A model generated the notes under the pieces. That model saw only the letters and a list, made by a program, of their open reading frames with translations. It did not search any database and had not been told where the DNA came from. Below, piece after piece: positions 26,470 to 35,202 of a stretch of DNA of 64,000 nt. The DNA lies in NCBI GenBank assembly GCA_947246015.1, contig CAMXQE010000009.1, forward strand, positions 33,265 through 97,264. The letters run 5' to 3'. Made by a program: the position numbers and the translations under genes. Within the stretch, counting starts at the first letter, position 1, and the number at the start of each line of letters is the position of its first letter. The stretch is from an uncultured Lachnospiraceae bacterium. Lineage in GTDB: Bacteria > Bacillota > Clostridia > Lachnospirales > Lachnospiraceae.

Positions 26470-27288
26470 CTACCGCAGCAGCGCAACCCCTCCAAGTCCC
26501 ATTGCACATGCTATCATATACAATAAAAGAATATGGAGCGGATAAAAAGCATAAAAGAACCATTTTATATTCCATCCACGCCTGCCGTTATACATATGCA
26601 CCGGAATCATAATAAAAAAAGCAGTTATTTCTATCGGATTCATCACAGTCAGCACTGCACAGCCAAGTCCTGTTTCCAGTAATTTTTTCCTGCGGCACAT
26701 ATACATCACAGCAATCGTCAGAACACCGACGGCCGCATAGTCCGTCTTAAGCAGCTGCGCAGCGCCCGCCCCTGCCGCAAGAATCAGCAGACTGAGCAAA
26801 GCACGCAGCACTCTGTTCCCTTCCGTCTTCTCCTCCGCCAGCCGGAATCCTATCATGACCAGCAGTCCTATAAACAATGTAAAAAATACATTCTGGTATT
26901 CCAAATAAAAAGGATTTCCTGCAAACCCCAAATCAAAAGGCACTTCCGAAACCAATGCAAACAGGAACAGCCTGCCTGCATACTTCCACACATTCCTCGT
27001 ATGCTGAAAGCCCTCAATCAGCAGATAACAGAAAATCGGAAACCCCAGCCTGCCTGTCAGACGCAGAATCATATCTAACGTGCCAAGCTTAACCATCATG
27101 GCCAGATTCGTCTCTCCCGCCCCCGCGGTTAATATCATCCTCTCTACAATAATTGCTCCCGTATGGTCAATAAACATGGCAATAATCGCAATCAGTTTTA
27201 ACGTACTGCCGCTTATCCCCTTCTTTCCGTCTTCTGTTTTCCCTGCGCGTTCCGTTTTCTCTTTTACTGTTCCCAACGAATTTTCCAT
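26470..27288 (-). CDS. TraX family membrane protein
   Basis: About 272 residues from the ATG at 27288, with AGGAGGAAGAA directly before it. After a charged N-terminal tail, about eight membrane helices follow. The family signature at the start of TM1 (GSTLKLIAIIAMFIDHTGA) identifies TraX (PF05857), named for F-pilin acetylation but widespread as chromosomal acyltransferase-like proteins in Firmicutes. There are no conjugation genes here, so acylation of an envelope component is more likely. Not in an operon; feoB ends 109 bases from its start region. Confidence 0.88.
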   Translation of the reverse strand: MENSLGTVKEKTERAGKTEDGKKGISGSTLKLIAIIAMFIDHTGAIIVERMILTAGAGETNLAMMVKLGTLDMILRLTGRLGFPIFCYLLIEGFQHTRNVWKYAGRLFLFALVSEVPFDLGFAGNPFYLEYQNVFFTLFIGLLVMIGFRLAEEKTEGNRVLRALLSLLILAAGAGAAQLLKTDYAAVGVLTIAVMYMCRRKKLLETGLGCAVLTVMNPIEITAFFIMIPVHMYNGRRGWNIKWFFYAFYPLHILLLYMIACAMGLGGVALLR

Positions 27289-27396
27289 TTCTTCCTCCTG
27301 TTTTTCCCTTATCCCCTTCAGTCCTTCTGTCAATAAATAAGCATATAAAGTTTGCTTCCGTTTGTCAACTTCCGAAAATTGATTTCCGCAGCCATT

Positions 27397-29319
27397 TTAT
27401 AAAAACATAAGGTGTCTTGCCACGAAGTTAAAAACCATACACAGAATGCATCCCAAAACTGACGGTATCAACAGGGACGCCAGTGTCCATTTCAGGCTTC
27501 CTGTCTCCTTGCGGATAGTCATGCATGTCGTTGCACAGGGCCAGTGAATCAGCGAAAACAACATTGTGCTGACCGCCGTTATCCAGGTCCATCCATTATC
27601 TGCGAGCAGCTGCTTCAGAACATGCCTGTCGCTTATTTCCACCAATGTCCCCTGCGACAGATATGCCATGAGCATAATCGGCACCACAATTTCATTTGCC
27701 GGCATACCCAGTATAAAGGCCAGCAGGATTACCCCGTCCAATCCCATCAGGTCTGCAAAGGGGTTCAAAGCATCCGCCAGACAGGACAGCATCGTCCTGT
27801 CATAAATCCTTATATTCGCCAAAATCCATATCACAATTCCAGCCGGAGCCGCCGCTGCCACCGCACGCCCTAATACAAACATTGTCCTGTCACAGACAGA
27901 ACGTACAATGACTCTCCCAATCTGCGGTCTCCGGTATGGCGGCAGTTCCAAAACAAAGGAAGACGGCATCCCTTTCAGTACCGTAACGGACAGCAGCCAC
28001 GAAACCAAAAAGGTCATACCTATTCCAAGCATAATGAAACCCGCCAGTATCAATGCCGCTGCAAACGAACTGCCGATTCCCGCCACGCCTCCCGCAAAAA
28101 ACATCATGATAATTGCTATCAGCGTCGGAAATCTCCCATTACACGGGACGAAACTGTTTGTAATAATGGCTATCAGCCGTTCCCGCGGCGAATCAATGAT
28201 ACGGCATCCAACAACGCCTGCGGCATTGCATCCGAACCCCATTGCCATAGTGAGACTCTGCTTCCCACATGCATGACACCTTCGGAAACATTTATCCAGA
28301 TTGAACGCCACACGCGGCAGATAACCGGAATCCTCCATGATGGTAAACAACGGGAAAAAAATTGCCATAGGCGGCAGCATAACCGCCACTATCCATGTCA
28401 CTACGCGATAGACGCCATATATAAGCATCTCCCGGAATGTTTCCGGCATCCCCACATACAAAAGCCCTTCCATCAGTTTTCCTTCCAAAAAAGAAAAAAA
28501 TGCCCGCAGTAATTCCGATGGATAATTTGCCCCCACAATTGTCAGCCAGAAAGTCCCAAGAAGAAGCAGAAACAGAATCGGTATCGCTGTCTTCTTTCCC
28601 GTAAAAATCTTATCCTTTTTTCTGTCAGGCCCTAAATAACCGGCATCCTCATACCTTATCAACCCACGGCAGAGTTCTGCTGCCGCATCCTCCTCCTGTT
28701 TCTTTCGATATCCTTTCTTCCTGTTTTCCCCCGCCCCGTTTTCCTTGTTTCCTGCTTTTCCCGCAGCCTCATCGATGGCTCTGTATACCGCCTCAATCCC
28801 CACACCTTCCCTTGCCGCAGTCCCTATCACCGGAACACCCAGCCTTTCCTGCAGCCCCTGCAAATCAATCCTGATATGCTTCTTTTCAGCCTCGTCCATC
28901 AGATTGACACAGACCACTACCCGCTCCGTCAGTTCCAGTATCTGAAGCACCAGCCCCATATTTCGTTCCAGACATACCGCATCGCAGACCACTACCACTA
29001 CATCCGCCACACCGGAACAGATAAACTCTTTTGCCACCTCTTCTTCCGCAGAACGTGTATGTAATGAATAACAGCCGGGTATATCCACCAACACATATCC
29101 CTGCTCCCCCCAAAATGCATATCCCTGGGCATTTGTTACCGTTTTGCCTGCCCAATTGCCGGTATGCTGGCGCAGCCCTGTCATGACATTGAATACCGTA
29201 CTCTTCCCTACATTGGGATTTCCTGCCAGAGCCACAACAAGGTCATTCTCTCTCTTCTTTTTTATTTCCAGACCGGTATCTATTGCCCCCATCCCTGCCG
29301 ACACATTACTTAAGCCCAT
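27397..29319 (-). CDS. feoB: Ferrous iron transporter FeoB
   Basis: A 640-residue FeoB. The N-terminal G domain shows G1 GNPNVGKST (34-42), G3 DIPGCYSL and G4 NLMDEAEK, followed by the GDI-like helical region with a charged insert. Two Gate domains (CNAAGVVGCRI and MPANEIVVPIM) sit among about 8 membrane helices. It imports Fe(II) under anaerobic conditions, with FeoA as partner. The start overlaps the end of feoA by 14 bases, so translation is coupled. A C-terminal cysteine cluster as in some FeoB is not prominent. Confidence 0.97.
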   Translation of the reverse strand: MGLSNVSAGMGAIDTGLEIKKKRENDLVVALAGNPNVGKSTVFNVMTGLRQHTGNWAGKTVTNAQGYAFWGEQGYVLVDIPGCYSLHTRSAEEEVAKEFICSGVADVVVVVCDAVCLERNMGLVLQILELTERVVVCVNLMDEAEKKHIRIDLQGLQERLGVPVIGTAAREGVGIEAVYRAIDEAAGKAGNKENGAGENRKKGYRKKQEEDAAAELCRGLIRYEDAGYLGPDRKKDKIFTGKKTAIPILFLLLLGTFWLTIVGANYPSELLRAFFSFLEGKLMEGLLYVGMPETFREMLIYGVYRVVTWIVAVMLPPMAIFFPLFTIMEDSGYLPRVAFNLDKCFRRCHACGKQSLTMAMGFGCNAAGVVGCRIIDSPRERLIAIITNSFVPCNGRFPTLIAIIMMFFAGGVAGIGSSFAAALILAGFIMLGIGMTFLVSWLLSVTVLKGMPSSFVLELPPYRRPQIGRVIVRSVCDRTMFVLGRAVAAAAPAGIVIWILANIRIYDRTMLSCLADALNPFADLMGLDGVILLAFILGMPANEIVVPIMLMAYLSQGTLVEISDRHVLKQLLADNGWTWITAVSTMLFSLIHWPCATTCMTIRKETGSLKWTLASLLIPSVLGCILCMVFNFVARHLMFL

Positions 29320-29584
29320 CTTTTTTCATTCCCCCCGTTCCGCCGTCTTCTACTTCCACCTCTATATTTTCCGCATCTCCATTCCTGACCGCTATCAGGG
29401 TTCCTTTCACAAAGTACGCCACAGGGTCTCCAAAAGGGCTGGCATACACACATTCTATCCCTGCTCCGCGTACAAATCCCATATCCCTGAGCCGCTGCCC
29501 GATATCTCCCGCCACATGCAGCCCTGCAATCCGTCCCCGCTGCCCCGGATGCATGGAAGCCAGCCTGCATATTCTCTCTCCCAT
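29306..29584 (-). CDS. feoA: Ferrous iron transport accessory protein FeoA
   Basis: About 92 residues from the ATG at 29584, which has GAAGGGG at 7 bases. An ATG at 29620 in frame lies inside a Fur-like AT-rich sequence and has no ribosome site, so it is probably not used. The SH3-like FeoA fold is clear: ASMHPGQRGRIAGLHVAGDI, QRLRDMGFVRGAGI, PVAYFVKGTLIAVR. It assists FeoB in Fe(II) uptake and is translationally coupled to it. Confidence 0.93.
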   Translation of the reverse strand: MGERICRLASMHPGQRGRIAGLHVAGDIGQRLRDMGFVRGAGIECVYASPFGDPVAYFVKGTLIAVRNGDAENIEVEVEDGGTGGMKKDGLK

Positions 29585-29610
29585 ATCAAATCCCCTTCGC
29601 AATCCGCTCT

Positions 29611-29625
29611 CTATTATCATTATGC
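29611..29625 (-). promoter_or_regulatory. Fur-box-like sequence before feoA
   Basis: The minus strand reads GCATAATGATAATAG, two tandem hexamers of the GATAAT type that form the classical Fur operator, and the second can serve as a -10. It lies 27-41 bases before the FeoA start chosen here. Match to Fur consensus is partial (two of three hexamers). Confidence 0.4.
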
Positions 29626-29647
29626 AGAAAATTCTTTATTGACCCCG

Positions 29648-29742
29648 TGTGCAATCGAGCAGGGAAGGTTTCTCTCCCTACTCACCGCGCGGGGCATCCG
29701 TCAGCTCTGCTGACACACTTCCTTTGGATGCCCCTGTGCATA
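29648..29742 (-). repeat. Dispersed structured repeat, copy 5 (long form)
   Basis: Minus strand: TTATGCACAGGGGCATCC, AAAGGAAGTGT, hairpin GTCAGC-AGA-GCTGAC, GGATGCCCC, GCGCGG, hairpin TAGGGAG...CTTCCCTG, then CTCGATTGCACA. It lies between the aldo/keto reductase terminator and feoA and is nearly identical to the copy at 60724. Confidence 0.85.
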
Positions 29743-29771
29743 AAAAAGCAGCCGCATTTGGCTGCTTTTTG
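29742..29771 (-). terminator. Intrinsic terminator of the aldo/keto reductase gene
   Basis: Stem AAGCAGCC/GGCTGCTT with a 6-base loop and runs of six As and five Ts on its two sides; on the minus strand it ends in TTTTTT directly before the repeat copy. Confidence 0.85.
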
Positions 29772-29796
29772 TTTCTGCTATGCATATATCCGTATT

Positions 29797-30804
29797 TTAT
29801 AAAAAAGTCTTATAATCTTCATAATTCTTTTCCAAAAGAGACGGCGTATCCAGGCCGTAAGGACACTTCCCCTTACACTTGCCGCAATGCAGGCATTCTT
29901 CAATCTTTTTCATCTTCTCCTGCCATTCCGCGCTCAGATATCCCTCCTTAGGCGCCCTGCGCAGCAGCAGACTCATCCGCGCGCAATTATTGATTTCAAT
30001 ACCGGCCGGGCAAGGCATACAGTAACCGCAGCCACGGCAGAACTCCCCTGCCAGTTCCGCTTTTTCCTTCTGAATCTCCTCTTCCATCTGTGCAGTCAGA
30101 ACAGGCGGCTTTTCCTGATATGACAGGAATTCATCCAGTTCCTTTTCCCTTTGGATACCCCATATGGGCGCCACATGGTCAAACTGCGCCATATATGCAT
30201 ATGCGAGAGCCGAATTGGTAATCAGACCTCCCGACAGAGCTTTCATCGCAATGAATCCCATATCCTTCTCCCTGCATCTGTCCACAATCTCCATATCCTG
30301 CTCACCCGCAAGATAAGAAAACGGAAACTGCATTGTTTCATACAAATCCGATTCTATCGCTTCCTTTGCCACGGACAGCCTGTGGTTCGTAATCCCGATA
30401 TGACGGATTTTTCCCTGTTTCTTCGCCTCCGTCATGGCATCATACAGCCCCGATTCATCTCCCGGCTTCGGACAGAATGCCGGATTGTGGAACTGATAGA
30501 TATCTATGTAATCCGTCCGGAGCATCTCCAGACTCGTATTCAGGTCTTTCCAAAAGCCTTCCGCATTCTGTGCACCGGTTTTCGTACTGATTACGATTCT
30601 GTCCCGGATATAGGAAAATGCCGCTCCCAGTTTCTCTTCACTGTCCGTATACCATCTTGCCGTATCGAAATAATTGATGCCGTTATAAAATGCTTTCTGA
30701 AGAAGATAAACCGCCTCCTTCTTAGAAATCCGCTGTATCGGCAGCGCTCCGAAACCATTCCTGTTTACTTCCAGCTTTGTTTTCCCCAATGTAACCTTCT
30801 GCAT
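29797..30804 (-). CDS. Aldo/keto reductase with C-terminal 4Fe-4S ferredoxin domain
   Basis: A 335-residue fusion. Residues 1-235 form the aldo/keto reductase barrel. The catalytic set is visible: Asp and Tyr in FDTARWYTDSEEKLG, Lys in STKTGA and His in QFHNP. Residues 255-320 form a dicluster ferredoxin (CRGCGYCMPCPAGI and CLHCGKCKGKCPYGL). The fusion is common in anaerobes and suggests reduction of a carbonyl substrate with electrons passed to or from ferredoxin. The gene is alone, followed by its own terminator. Confidence 0.93.
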   Translation of the reverse strand: MQKVTLGKTKLEVNRNGFGALPIQRISKKEAVYLLQKAFYNGINYFDTARWYTDSEEKLGAAFSYIRDRIVISTKTGAQNAEGFWKDLNTSLEMLRTDYIDIYQFHNPAFCPKPGDESGLYDAMTEAKKQGKIRHIGITNHRLSVAKEAIESDLYETMQFPFSYLAGEQDMEIVDRCREKDMGFIAMKALSGGLITNSALAYAYMAQFDHVAPIWGIQREKELDEFLSYQEKPPVLTAQMEEEIQKEKAELAGEFCRGCGYCMPCPAGIEINNCARMSLLLRRAPKEGYLSAEWQEKMKKIEECLHCGKCKGKCPYGLDTPSLLEKNYEDYKTFL

Positions 30805-30918
30805 ACTTTTCCCTGCCTTTCTCTATTTCCTCTTCTCCCTTGTTCCGGCCATGATACTATTATAGCATAGATGACATTATCCTACATCAAAAATAATTTA
30901 TCCCGCACATAATAAACA

Positions 30919-30948
30919 TTGACCTTCCGTCTAAGCTTAAAGTATAAT
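30919..30948 (+). promoter_or_regulatory. Promoter of the FIST-MCP operon
   Basis: TTGACC (30919-30924), 18-bp spacer, TATAAT (30943-30948), 54 bases before the FIST start. It looks like a vegetative sigma-A promoter rather than a sigma-D motility promoter. Confidence 0.65.
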
Positions 30949-31002
30949 ACTATTTAGCTGAACAGAAATTTGATACACTGATAAGGAAGAGAGGACAACA
31001 TT

Positions 31003-32058
31003 TTGAGACAGTTTTTTGGTATGAGCCAGAGCGGAAATCTTCAGGAGGCACTCCGCGGGCTGGAAAATCCGCAGTTGATTATGCTAATGTCCAACAGCGG
31101 ACAATTCGAGGCGCATGTAAAGAAATTGGAAGAGCTTTATCCCAAAGTACCCAGTATTGGATGTATCGGCATGAGTTATGATACGCAGGTAGTGGAAAAA
31201 GGAGTGGGCATCATAGCATTTTACGGAGGCGTCAGCGCGGCTGCCAATGTATTGGAAGATGTCTCCCGTATGCCAGTGAAACACATCCGCCGATTGGAAG
31301 AAGATGTCCACAAAGTAAACGGCTCCGGTAATGATACAGTATGCATTGACTTTTGTTCCGGCAATGATGCCTGTGCCCTGACTACTATTTACAGCGTATT
31401 AAAACATCGGAACATATCCCTGGTGGGCGGTACCGGTGATGCCGGAAAAGTATCCGCAAACGGCAAAGTATATCAGGATGCCGTCGCCTATGCACTGATT
31501 AAGAACAACAACGGACGGGTGAAAGCTTATAAGGAAAATATCTATCACCCAATGGGCAATTACCGTTTTATTGCTTCCAAAACGGATAAAGCCAATTACA
31601 TAATCGGATGCCTGAACGGAAAATCTGCAAAACAAGTATATCAGGATATCCTTCATGTAACAGAAAAAGAAATACTGACCCAGACTTTCAAAAACCCGTT
31701 TGGGAAAATAAACGGGAACGACATCTGCATCATATCCATCAAAGAAGTGAGCGGTTCTGCACTTACATGCTTCCGTCAGGTGAATGATTCAGATGTTCTT
31801 ATCATGCTGGAACTGGGAGACTATAAAGCAATCGTACAGGAAACCATCCGGGCTATCCGAAGCGATTTTTCTAAAATTTCAGCCGTATTTTCTGTAAACT
31901 GCCTGTTCAGGTACCGGCTGTTTAACGACAATCATTATATGCAGGAATATCTGAACGAAATGGGAACTTTAGGAAACCATGCCGGCCTTGTGGGATATGG
32001 GGAACATTATAACAACCAGTTTGTCAACCAGTCCATGACCTGCGTTGTATTTGAGTAA
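31003..32058 (+). CDS. FIST domain sensor protein
   Basis: A 351-residue soluble protein with FIST_N (about 20-190: [33 protein letters not shown]) and FIST_C (205-345: [35 protein letters not shown]). FIST is a small-ligand sensory domain, proposed to bind amino acids or related compounds, usually fused to an MCP, GGDEF or kinase output. Here it stands alone and the next gene encodes the MCP output. The start is a TTG at 31003, chosen because GAGAGG lies 8 bases ahead, whereas the ATG at 31021 is 27 bases away. Confidence 0.87.
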   Translation: MRQFFGMSQSGNLQEALRGLENPQLIMLMSNSGQFEAHVKKLEELYPKVPSIGCIGMSYDTQVVEKGVGIIAFYGGVSAAANVLEDVSRMPVKHIRRLEEDVHKVNGSGNDTVCIDFCSGNDACALTTIYSVLKHRNISLVGGTGDAGKVSANGKVYQDAVAYALIKNNNGRVKAYKENIYHPMGNYRFIASKTDKANYIIGCLNGKSAKQVYQDILHVTEKEILTQTFKNPFGKINGNDICIISIKEVSGSALTCFRQVNDSDVLIMLELGDYKAIVQETIRAIRSDFSKISAVFSVNCLFRYRLFNDNHYMQEYLNEMGTLGNHAGLVGYGEHYNNQFVNQSMTCVVFE

Positions 32059-32071
32059 GGGAGGAAACGAA

Positions 32072-32992
32072 ATGAACTTCAGAAAAAAACCACAGCGTAA
32101 TTCCAAGAGCCTGTATCCGGTTTTATATGTCACGGAAAGCCTGAAAGACTATCATCAGTCACTTGTACAAAACGAAGTATCTTCCCTGTATGAACTGAGC
32201 ATGGTAAGCAAATCCTTCGGCAGTGTGCTGAAAGAATCCGAAAATTTCAAAGACACCTTGCAGGATTTCGGCAATACCTTCTCCAATATCAATGAAGTCT
32301 CCAGCCAGTTTGAATCCGTAAAGGATAATATTACTCAATCCGTAGTTCAGGCTCAGGGAGAAGTAGAAGAACTTAAAAACAGTTCTCTAATGGTTGAAAC
32401 CTATTTTGATGAAATGCAGAAAACTTTTGAAGACTTCCAGTTATCCTTAAAAGACATAAAAAACTGTATGACCAAAATCGTATCCATTGCCGACCAGACC
32501 AATATCCTTTCGCTCAATGCTTCTATCGAAGCAGCAAGAGCCGGAGAACAGGGAAAAGGTTTTGCAGTAGTAGCTGACGAAGTTAAAAATCTGGCGGAAG
32601 AAATAAAAAACCTGGCCGCCGCAGTAGATTCCAGCATCAATGATGTGGAGCAGGGAACAGACCGGCTCAGCAGCAGCATAGATACCTCGCACACAGCTTT
32701 GGCACAGAGTCTGAACAAAGTAGAAGAAACTTATGAAATGTTTGACAGCATCACACAGGCCGCAGAAGGAGCCACATCAGTACAGTCGGAGATTTCCGGT
32801 GTCATTGACAATTCAATGGCTGCCCTTCAGACATTGAATAACTTTTTTGACAATACGAAAAAACAATACCAGGAAGTCGTACGCCATATTAACCGGGCAA
32901 GCAATCTTGGGACTACCAAAAGCGCCATGTTCGAAAATATCGATAATATGCTTTCCCAGATTCCTCCCATTATTGAAGATTACACTACCTGA
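32072..32992 (+). CDS. Soluble methyl-accepting chemotaxis protein
   Basis: About 306 residues from the ATG at 32072 (GGGAGG at 7 bases). There is no membrane helix and no recognisable ligand domain: a short N-terminal helical part (1-100) leads into the MCP signalling hairpin, whose tip is [21 protein letters not shown] near residue 165. The C-terminal part after the tip is long and helical. It begins 13 bases after the FIST stop, so the two proteins probably form one split cytoplasmic receptor signalling to CheA/CheW. Confidence 0.92.
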   Translation: MNFRKKPQRNSKSLYPVLYVTESLKDYHQSLVQNEVSSLYELSMVSKSFGSVLKESENFKDTLQDFGNTFSNINEVSSQFESVKDNITQSVVQAQGEVEELKNSSLMVETYFDEMQKTFEDFQLSLKDIKNCMTKIVSIADQTNILSLNASIEAARAGEQGKGFAVVADEVKNLAEEIKNLAAAVDSSINDVEQGTDRLSSSIDTSHTALAQSLNKVEETYEMFDSITQAAEGATSVQSEISGVIDNSMAALQTLNNFFDNTKKQYQEVVRHINRASNLGTTKSAMFENIDNMLSQIPPIIEDYTT

Positions 32993-33000
32993 AAACGCAG

Positions 33001-33026
33001 AAGGGGCCAATAGGCCCCTTTTTTAT
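33001..33026 (+). terminator. Intrinsic terminator of the FIST-MCP operon
   Basis: Perfect 8-bp stem AAGGGGCC/GGCCCCTT, AATA loop, T-run, 9 bases past the MCP stop. The bases after the T-run (ATGCACCTGCC) resemble the opening of the dispersed repeat, here on the plus strand, perhaps a remnant. Confidence 0.9.
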
Positions 33027-33235
33027 GCACCTGCCAAATTATCTTTATTATTATCCCTTTTCTTTTTTATCATAATTATATCATAATTTATAAAATAACA
33101 TCCCTCCCTTTCATTATTTGTTTGAAAAAATCTTGTTTGAGTCTTATAATAATTATAAAACAAGGGGCGAAATGTGTATACGCTGCCCCTGCGGTCCTGA
33201 CATATATGGAAACCAACTCGGAAATGAGGAAAAAT

Positions 33236-33892
33236 ATGATTTTATATCATGGTTCAAAAAACGGGATAAAAGGCGCCATCAGGCCGGATGCCGGCCGGAC
33301 TGCCTGCGATTTCGGCAAAGGTTTTTATATGGGCGATAGGCCGGAACAGCCCAAAGGGCTGATTGCGCCTTATCCCCACCATATATTCTATGAATTAGAA
33401 TGCGATTTCCGCGGTTTAAAGCAAAAAGAGTTTATTAATAATTATGACAGTCAGATTGACTGGGCCTTGTACATCGCATACAACAGACAAATCATTGATT
33501 TCTCCGCATACCGGAAATTACAGGAACGATATCAGGCATATAATACCTGTTACGACTTAATCACCGGTTTGATTGCCGATGATAAAATGACACAGGCGCT
33601 CAACCGTTTTTATGACGGCATATTATGCGATAAAGGTCTGATAGAAGCGCTGCAGCATGTAAAGTTAGGAAAACAATACGTCCTGAAAACTACGGAATCC
33701 TGTAGTGCAGACCATATACGGATTCTGAATGCCGCCAGCCTTTCGGATCAGGAAAAAAAACGGATTATTGCAGAAAATACCAGCCGCATTACCCAGATGC
33801 AGGGTTTACTGAACCAAATCCAGACAAAGTACCGCCGCGCACAGAACATAAAATTTTTTGATGAAATCATCGAGGAGTGGAATGAATTATGA
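33236..33892 (+). CDS. DUF3990 ADP-ribosyltransferase-fold protein, putative toxin
   Basis: About 218 residues from the ATG at 33236 (GAGGA 6 bases before). The opening MILYHGSKNGI, then DFGKGFYMG (24-32) and QYVLKT (147-152), match DUF3990, a branch of the diphtheria-toxin-like ADP-ribosyltransferase superfamily. His5, Tyr31 and Gln147 would be the H-Y-(E/Q) NAD site. The family pattern DLITGLIADD is also present. The tail is a basic coiled coil. Its stop overlaps the next start (ATGA), the usual layout of a toxin-antitoxin pair. Function as a toxin is inference; the target is unknown. Confidence 0.75.
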   Translation: MILYHGSKNGIKGAIRPDAGRTACDFGKGFYMGDRPEQPKGLIAPYPHHIFYELECDFRGLKQKEFINNYDSQIDWALYIAYNRQIIDFSAYRKLQERYQAYNTCYDLITGLIADDKMTQALNRFYDGILCDKGLIEALQHVKLGKQYVLKTTESCSADHIRILNAASLSDQEKKRIIAENTSRITQMQGLLNQIQTKYRRAQNIKFFDEIIEEWNEL

Positions 33893-34311
33893 AATTAAAC
33901 ACTGCCAATATCGGATATTGTGAAATGTCCGCCGATTTATTCGTCCAATCAGTCAAAAAAGGTTACGACTCTAAAGATTTCATAGAAAAACTTATGAACT
34001 CGCAGACGGCCTCTTATTTATATCATAAAGATTATACGGAGATGTGGCGCGGTTCCTCCTATATCATCGAGACTTTGGAAACCGAACAGCCCATCCTGAA
34101 AGGCCCGACCTATCCCGAAGATATCATGGCATGGATTGGATACCTGTTTGAATGCTGGAAATTAACCTATCCTGACGACTCCGCAAAAGACATTATAAAA
34201 CAGGCCCCGATTGATACTCTTCTGCTCTCCTATCAGGGCCTGCATGTTATGGCTTTTGAAGACGCTGTCCGCGAGTTAAAAAACATTGCCTTAAAAAAAC
34301 CTTCACCATAA
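33889..34311 (+). CDS. Small protein coupled to the DUF3990 gene, putative antitoxin
   Basis: A 140-residue soluble protein whose ATG overlaps the stop of the DUF3990 gene by 4 bases. It contains MSADLFVQSVKKGYDS, then TASYLYHKDYTEMWRGSSYI and an acidic C-terminal half (TYPEDIMAWIGYLFECW). I do not know the family by name. The YLYHKDYTEMW stretch and position after an ADP-ribosyltransferase-fold gene suggest a neutralising partner. No DNA-binding motif is obvious, so it may act by direct binding. Confidence 0.65.
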   Translation: MKLNTANIGYCEMSADLFVQSVKKGYDSKDFIEKLMNSQTASYLYHKDYTEMWRGSSYIIETLETEQPILKGPTYPEDIMAWIGYLFECWKLTYPDDSAKDIIKQAPIDTLLLSYQGLHVMAFEDAVRELKNIALKKPSP

Positions 34312-34345
34312 ATTATATTCCATTACCGTTTCACAGACTGTAACC

Positions 34346-35161
34346 TCATTCCTCTGTCAGCTTTACAAAAGCGCCGCCTTTCACTTCCACAATCTTCTTA
34401 TCATTCACCGCCAGCCACGCACTTTTGGCCGAAGGATTGTAAACACTCCTGCAATCCGCCGTGAACTGCAGGTTTCTGCACACACTCATATAGTCCGCAA
34501 TTTCAATATTGGTGGCATACCAGATATCCTCCCTGCCGCCCATATACTCACAAAATTCCTCTATGACATTCCAATTATCGTTATTGGTAAATTCATAGCT
34601 GTGTCCCCATACATACATCAGCTTCAAATATTGCTTCTTAGAAAACTCTGCAAAAAATTTCGCCTTTTCCATTAAGCCCGCATCGTTATGGTGGCAGGTG
34701 GGGTGCCACTCCATCCAATCCACAGGCAGCGCATAATCATCCACGCACTCTACGACTCTGGCATAGGCAATTCCCAGCCTCCGGAATAAATCCTTAATCT
34801 CCTCACTATAAGAACCATTGGGATAAGCATGTCCCCGCACCGGATATCCCATCAATGACTCCAGCCCTTTTCTGTCCTCCAGAATCTCCGCCGCTGCTTC
34901 CGTCATCGGGCATCTGGCAATCGTAGGATGGGTATAACTGTGGGTTGCCACTTCATGTCCTTTATAAAGTTCCGCCAACTCTGACTTATCCAGCCGCTCC
35001 GGATGGCTTTCGTTCATAAGCCCGTAATTGATATTAAAAGTACCTTTTATCCCATACCTGTTAAAAGTTTCCACCAGTCTGACATCTTCTTTTTTCCCGT
35101 CATCATAACTCATGGTCAGTGCCTTTGCCTTTCCTCCCGGAAAACAATTATAAACTTTCAT
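34346..35161 (-). CDS. Polysaccharide deacetylase family protein
   Basis: About 271 residues from the ATG at 35161 (AAGGAGG at 6 bases). The NodB fold motifs are LTMSYDDG (catalytic Asp and metal Asp), HEVATHSYTHPT (metal His pair) and GHAYPNGSYSEE. The C-terminal half (WHPTCHHNDAGLMEKAK, YVWGHSYEF) belongs to the same barrel. There is no signal peptide, so it is probably cytoplasmic and may act on a sugar or amide rather than on cell-wall glycan. Separated by 41 bases from the YitT-like gene, possibly the same transcript. Confidence 0.88.
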   Translation of the reverse strand: MKVYNCFPGGKAKALTMSYDDGKKEDVRLVETFNRYGIKGTFNINYGLMNESHPERLDKSELAELYKGHEVATHSYTHPTIARCPMTEAAAEILEDRKGLESLMGYPVRGHAYPNGSYSEEIKDLFRRLGIAYARVVECVDDYALPVDWMEWHPTCHHNDAGLMEKAKFFAEFSKKQYLKLMYVWGHSYEFTNNDNWNVIEEFCEYMGGREDIWYATNIEIADYMSVCRNLQFTADCRSVYNPSAKSAWLAVNDKKIVEVKGGAFVKLTEE

Positions 35162-35202
35162 ACCTGCCTCCTTATCCACTTTGAAATATTGTGCAACATA
35201 TC

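Noticed and set aside
26470..27288. Conjugative plasmid remnant because of TraX
   Set aside because: TraX-family proteins are widespread chromosomal membrane proteins and no other transfer gene is visible.
29649..29951. Short plus-strand frames encoding a SPRGAS...LPLDAP-type peptide, also at 20285 and 60590
   Set aside because: The shared peptide is only the translation of the dispersed repeat in one frame. The copies lack ribosome sites and run into unrelated sequence.
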